Made by a program: the position numbers and the translations under genes
Notes under the pieces: generated by a model
The model's database searches: none
What the model was told of the DNA's origin: nothing
What the model saw: only the letters and a program-made list of their open reading frames with translations
Origin: Chloroflexota bacterium
GTDB taxonomy: Bacteria > Chloroflexota > Limnocylindria > Limnocylindrales > CSP1-4
Direction of reading: 5' to 3'
Length of the DNA: 5,508 nt
NCBI GenBank assembly: GCA_013695505.1
Contig: JACDAH010000153.1
Coordinates: 1 to 5,508 of the forward strand
Part shown: positions 5,485 through 5,508 of the stretch, in pieces
Layout of the letters: the number at the start of each line of letters is the position of its first letter
Numbering within the stretch: position 1 is the first letter of the stretch

Positions 5485-5508
5485 GTGACCGAGCCTGGTT
5501 GGCCATCG
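5485..5508 (+). CDS. Possible start of a gene cut by the window edge
   Basis: GTG at 5485 opens a frame reading MTEPGWPS up to the last base. It lies 14 bases after the putative -10 element, so the leader would be about 8 bases with no Shine-Dalgarno. Eight codons cannot identify a product. The same bases (GGGTGACCGAGCC...GG) also loosely resemble the 5' acceptor and D-arm of a class II tRNA such as Ser or Tyr, so an RNA gene is an alternative. Confidence 0.25.

Noticed and set aside
5282..5506. Minus-strand 74-codon frame at the right edge
   Set aside because: Pro/Gly/Arg-rich with no motif, and it spans the dyads, the direct repeats and the promoter-like element.
5475..5508. 5' part of a class II tRNA
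   Set aside because: Some resemblance to the acceptor and D-arm, but the expected D-arm closing bases and anticodon are beyond the edge, so it cannot be supported as a feature.

Overview
The window is a GC-rich stretch of bacterial DNA with all recognisable genes on the + strand. Strong G/C preference at third codon positions, a Gram-positive or Chloroflexota style secreted protein with a DUF11 repeat, and a lemA-htpX pair suggest a high-GC Chloroflexota (Limnocylindria-like) or Actinomycetota genome, possibly an environmental one. This placement is inference from gene style; no phylogenetic marker is present.

Layout. Positions 1-2772 hold the 3' part of a large secreted protein gene, open from the first base. 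It has an N-terminal beta-sandwich resembling a PPC domain, a sialidase-like (Asp-box) beta-propeller region, a further beta-rich module and a C-terminal DUF11 domain. A long GC-rich hairpin 24 bases after its stop probably closes that transcription unit. An extended -10 promoter (TGCTAGACT) then opens the next one: a possible 15-codon leader ORF whose stop overlaps the next start as ATGA, lemA (2951-3520), htpX (3590-4567) and a YdeI/OmpD-associated (OmdA-type) gene (4564-5259) that overlaps htpX by 4 bases. The last 249 bases hold no convincing complete gene. They carry two related dyads (GATCAGC...CTGATC) 106 bp apart, a 19-bp imperfect direct repeat with 60-bp offset, a plausible sigma70-type promoter, and a GTG that may begin a gene cut off by the window edge.

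How the genes fit together. LemA (membrane-anchored helical bundle) and HtpX (membrane M48 zinc metalloprotease) are repeatedly found side by side in bacteria, and here they look like one stress or membrane-quality-control operon. The OmdA-type protein is translationally coupled to htpX, so it is probably made with it, but its function is not known. The secreted propeller protein appears to be a separate unit.

No clearly undescribed system is visible. The points most worth a second look are the leader ORF in front of lemA, the apparent lack of normal ribosome binding sites for htpX and the gene after it, and the repeated dyads and direct repeats at the right edge.
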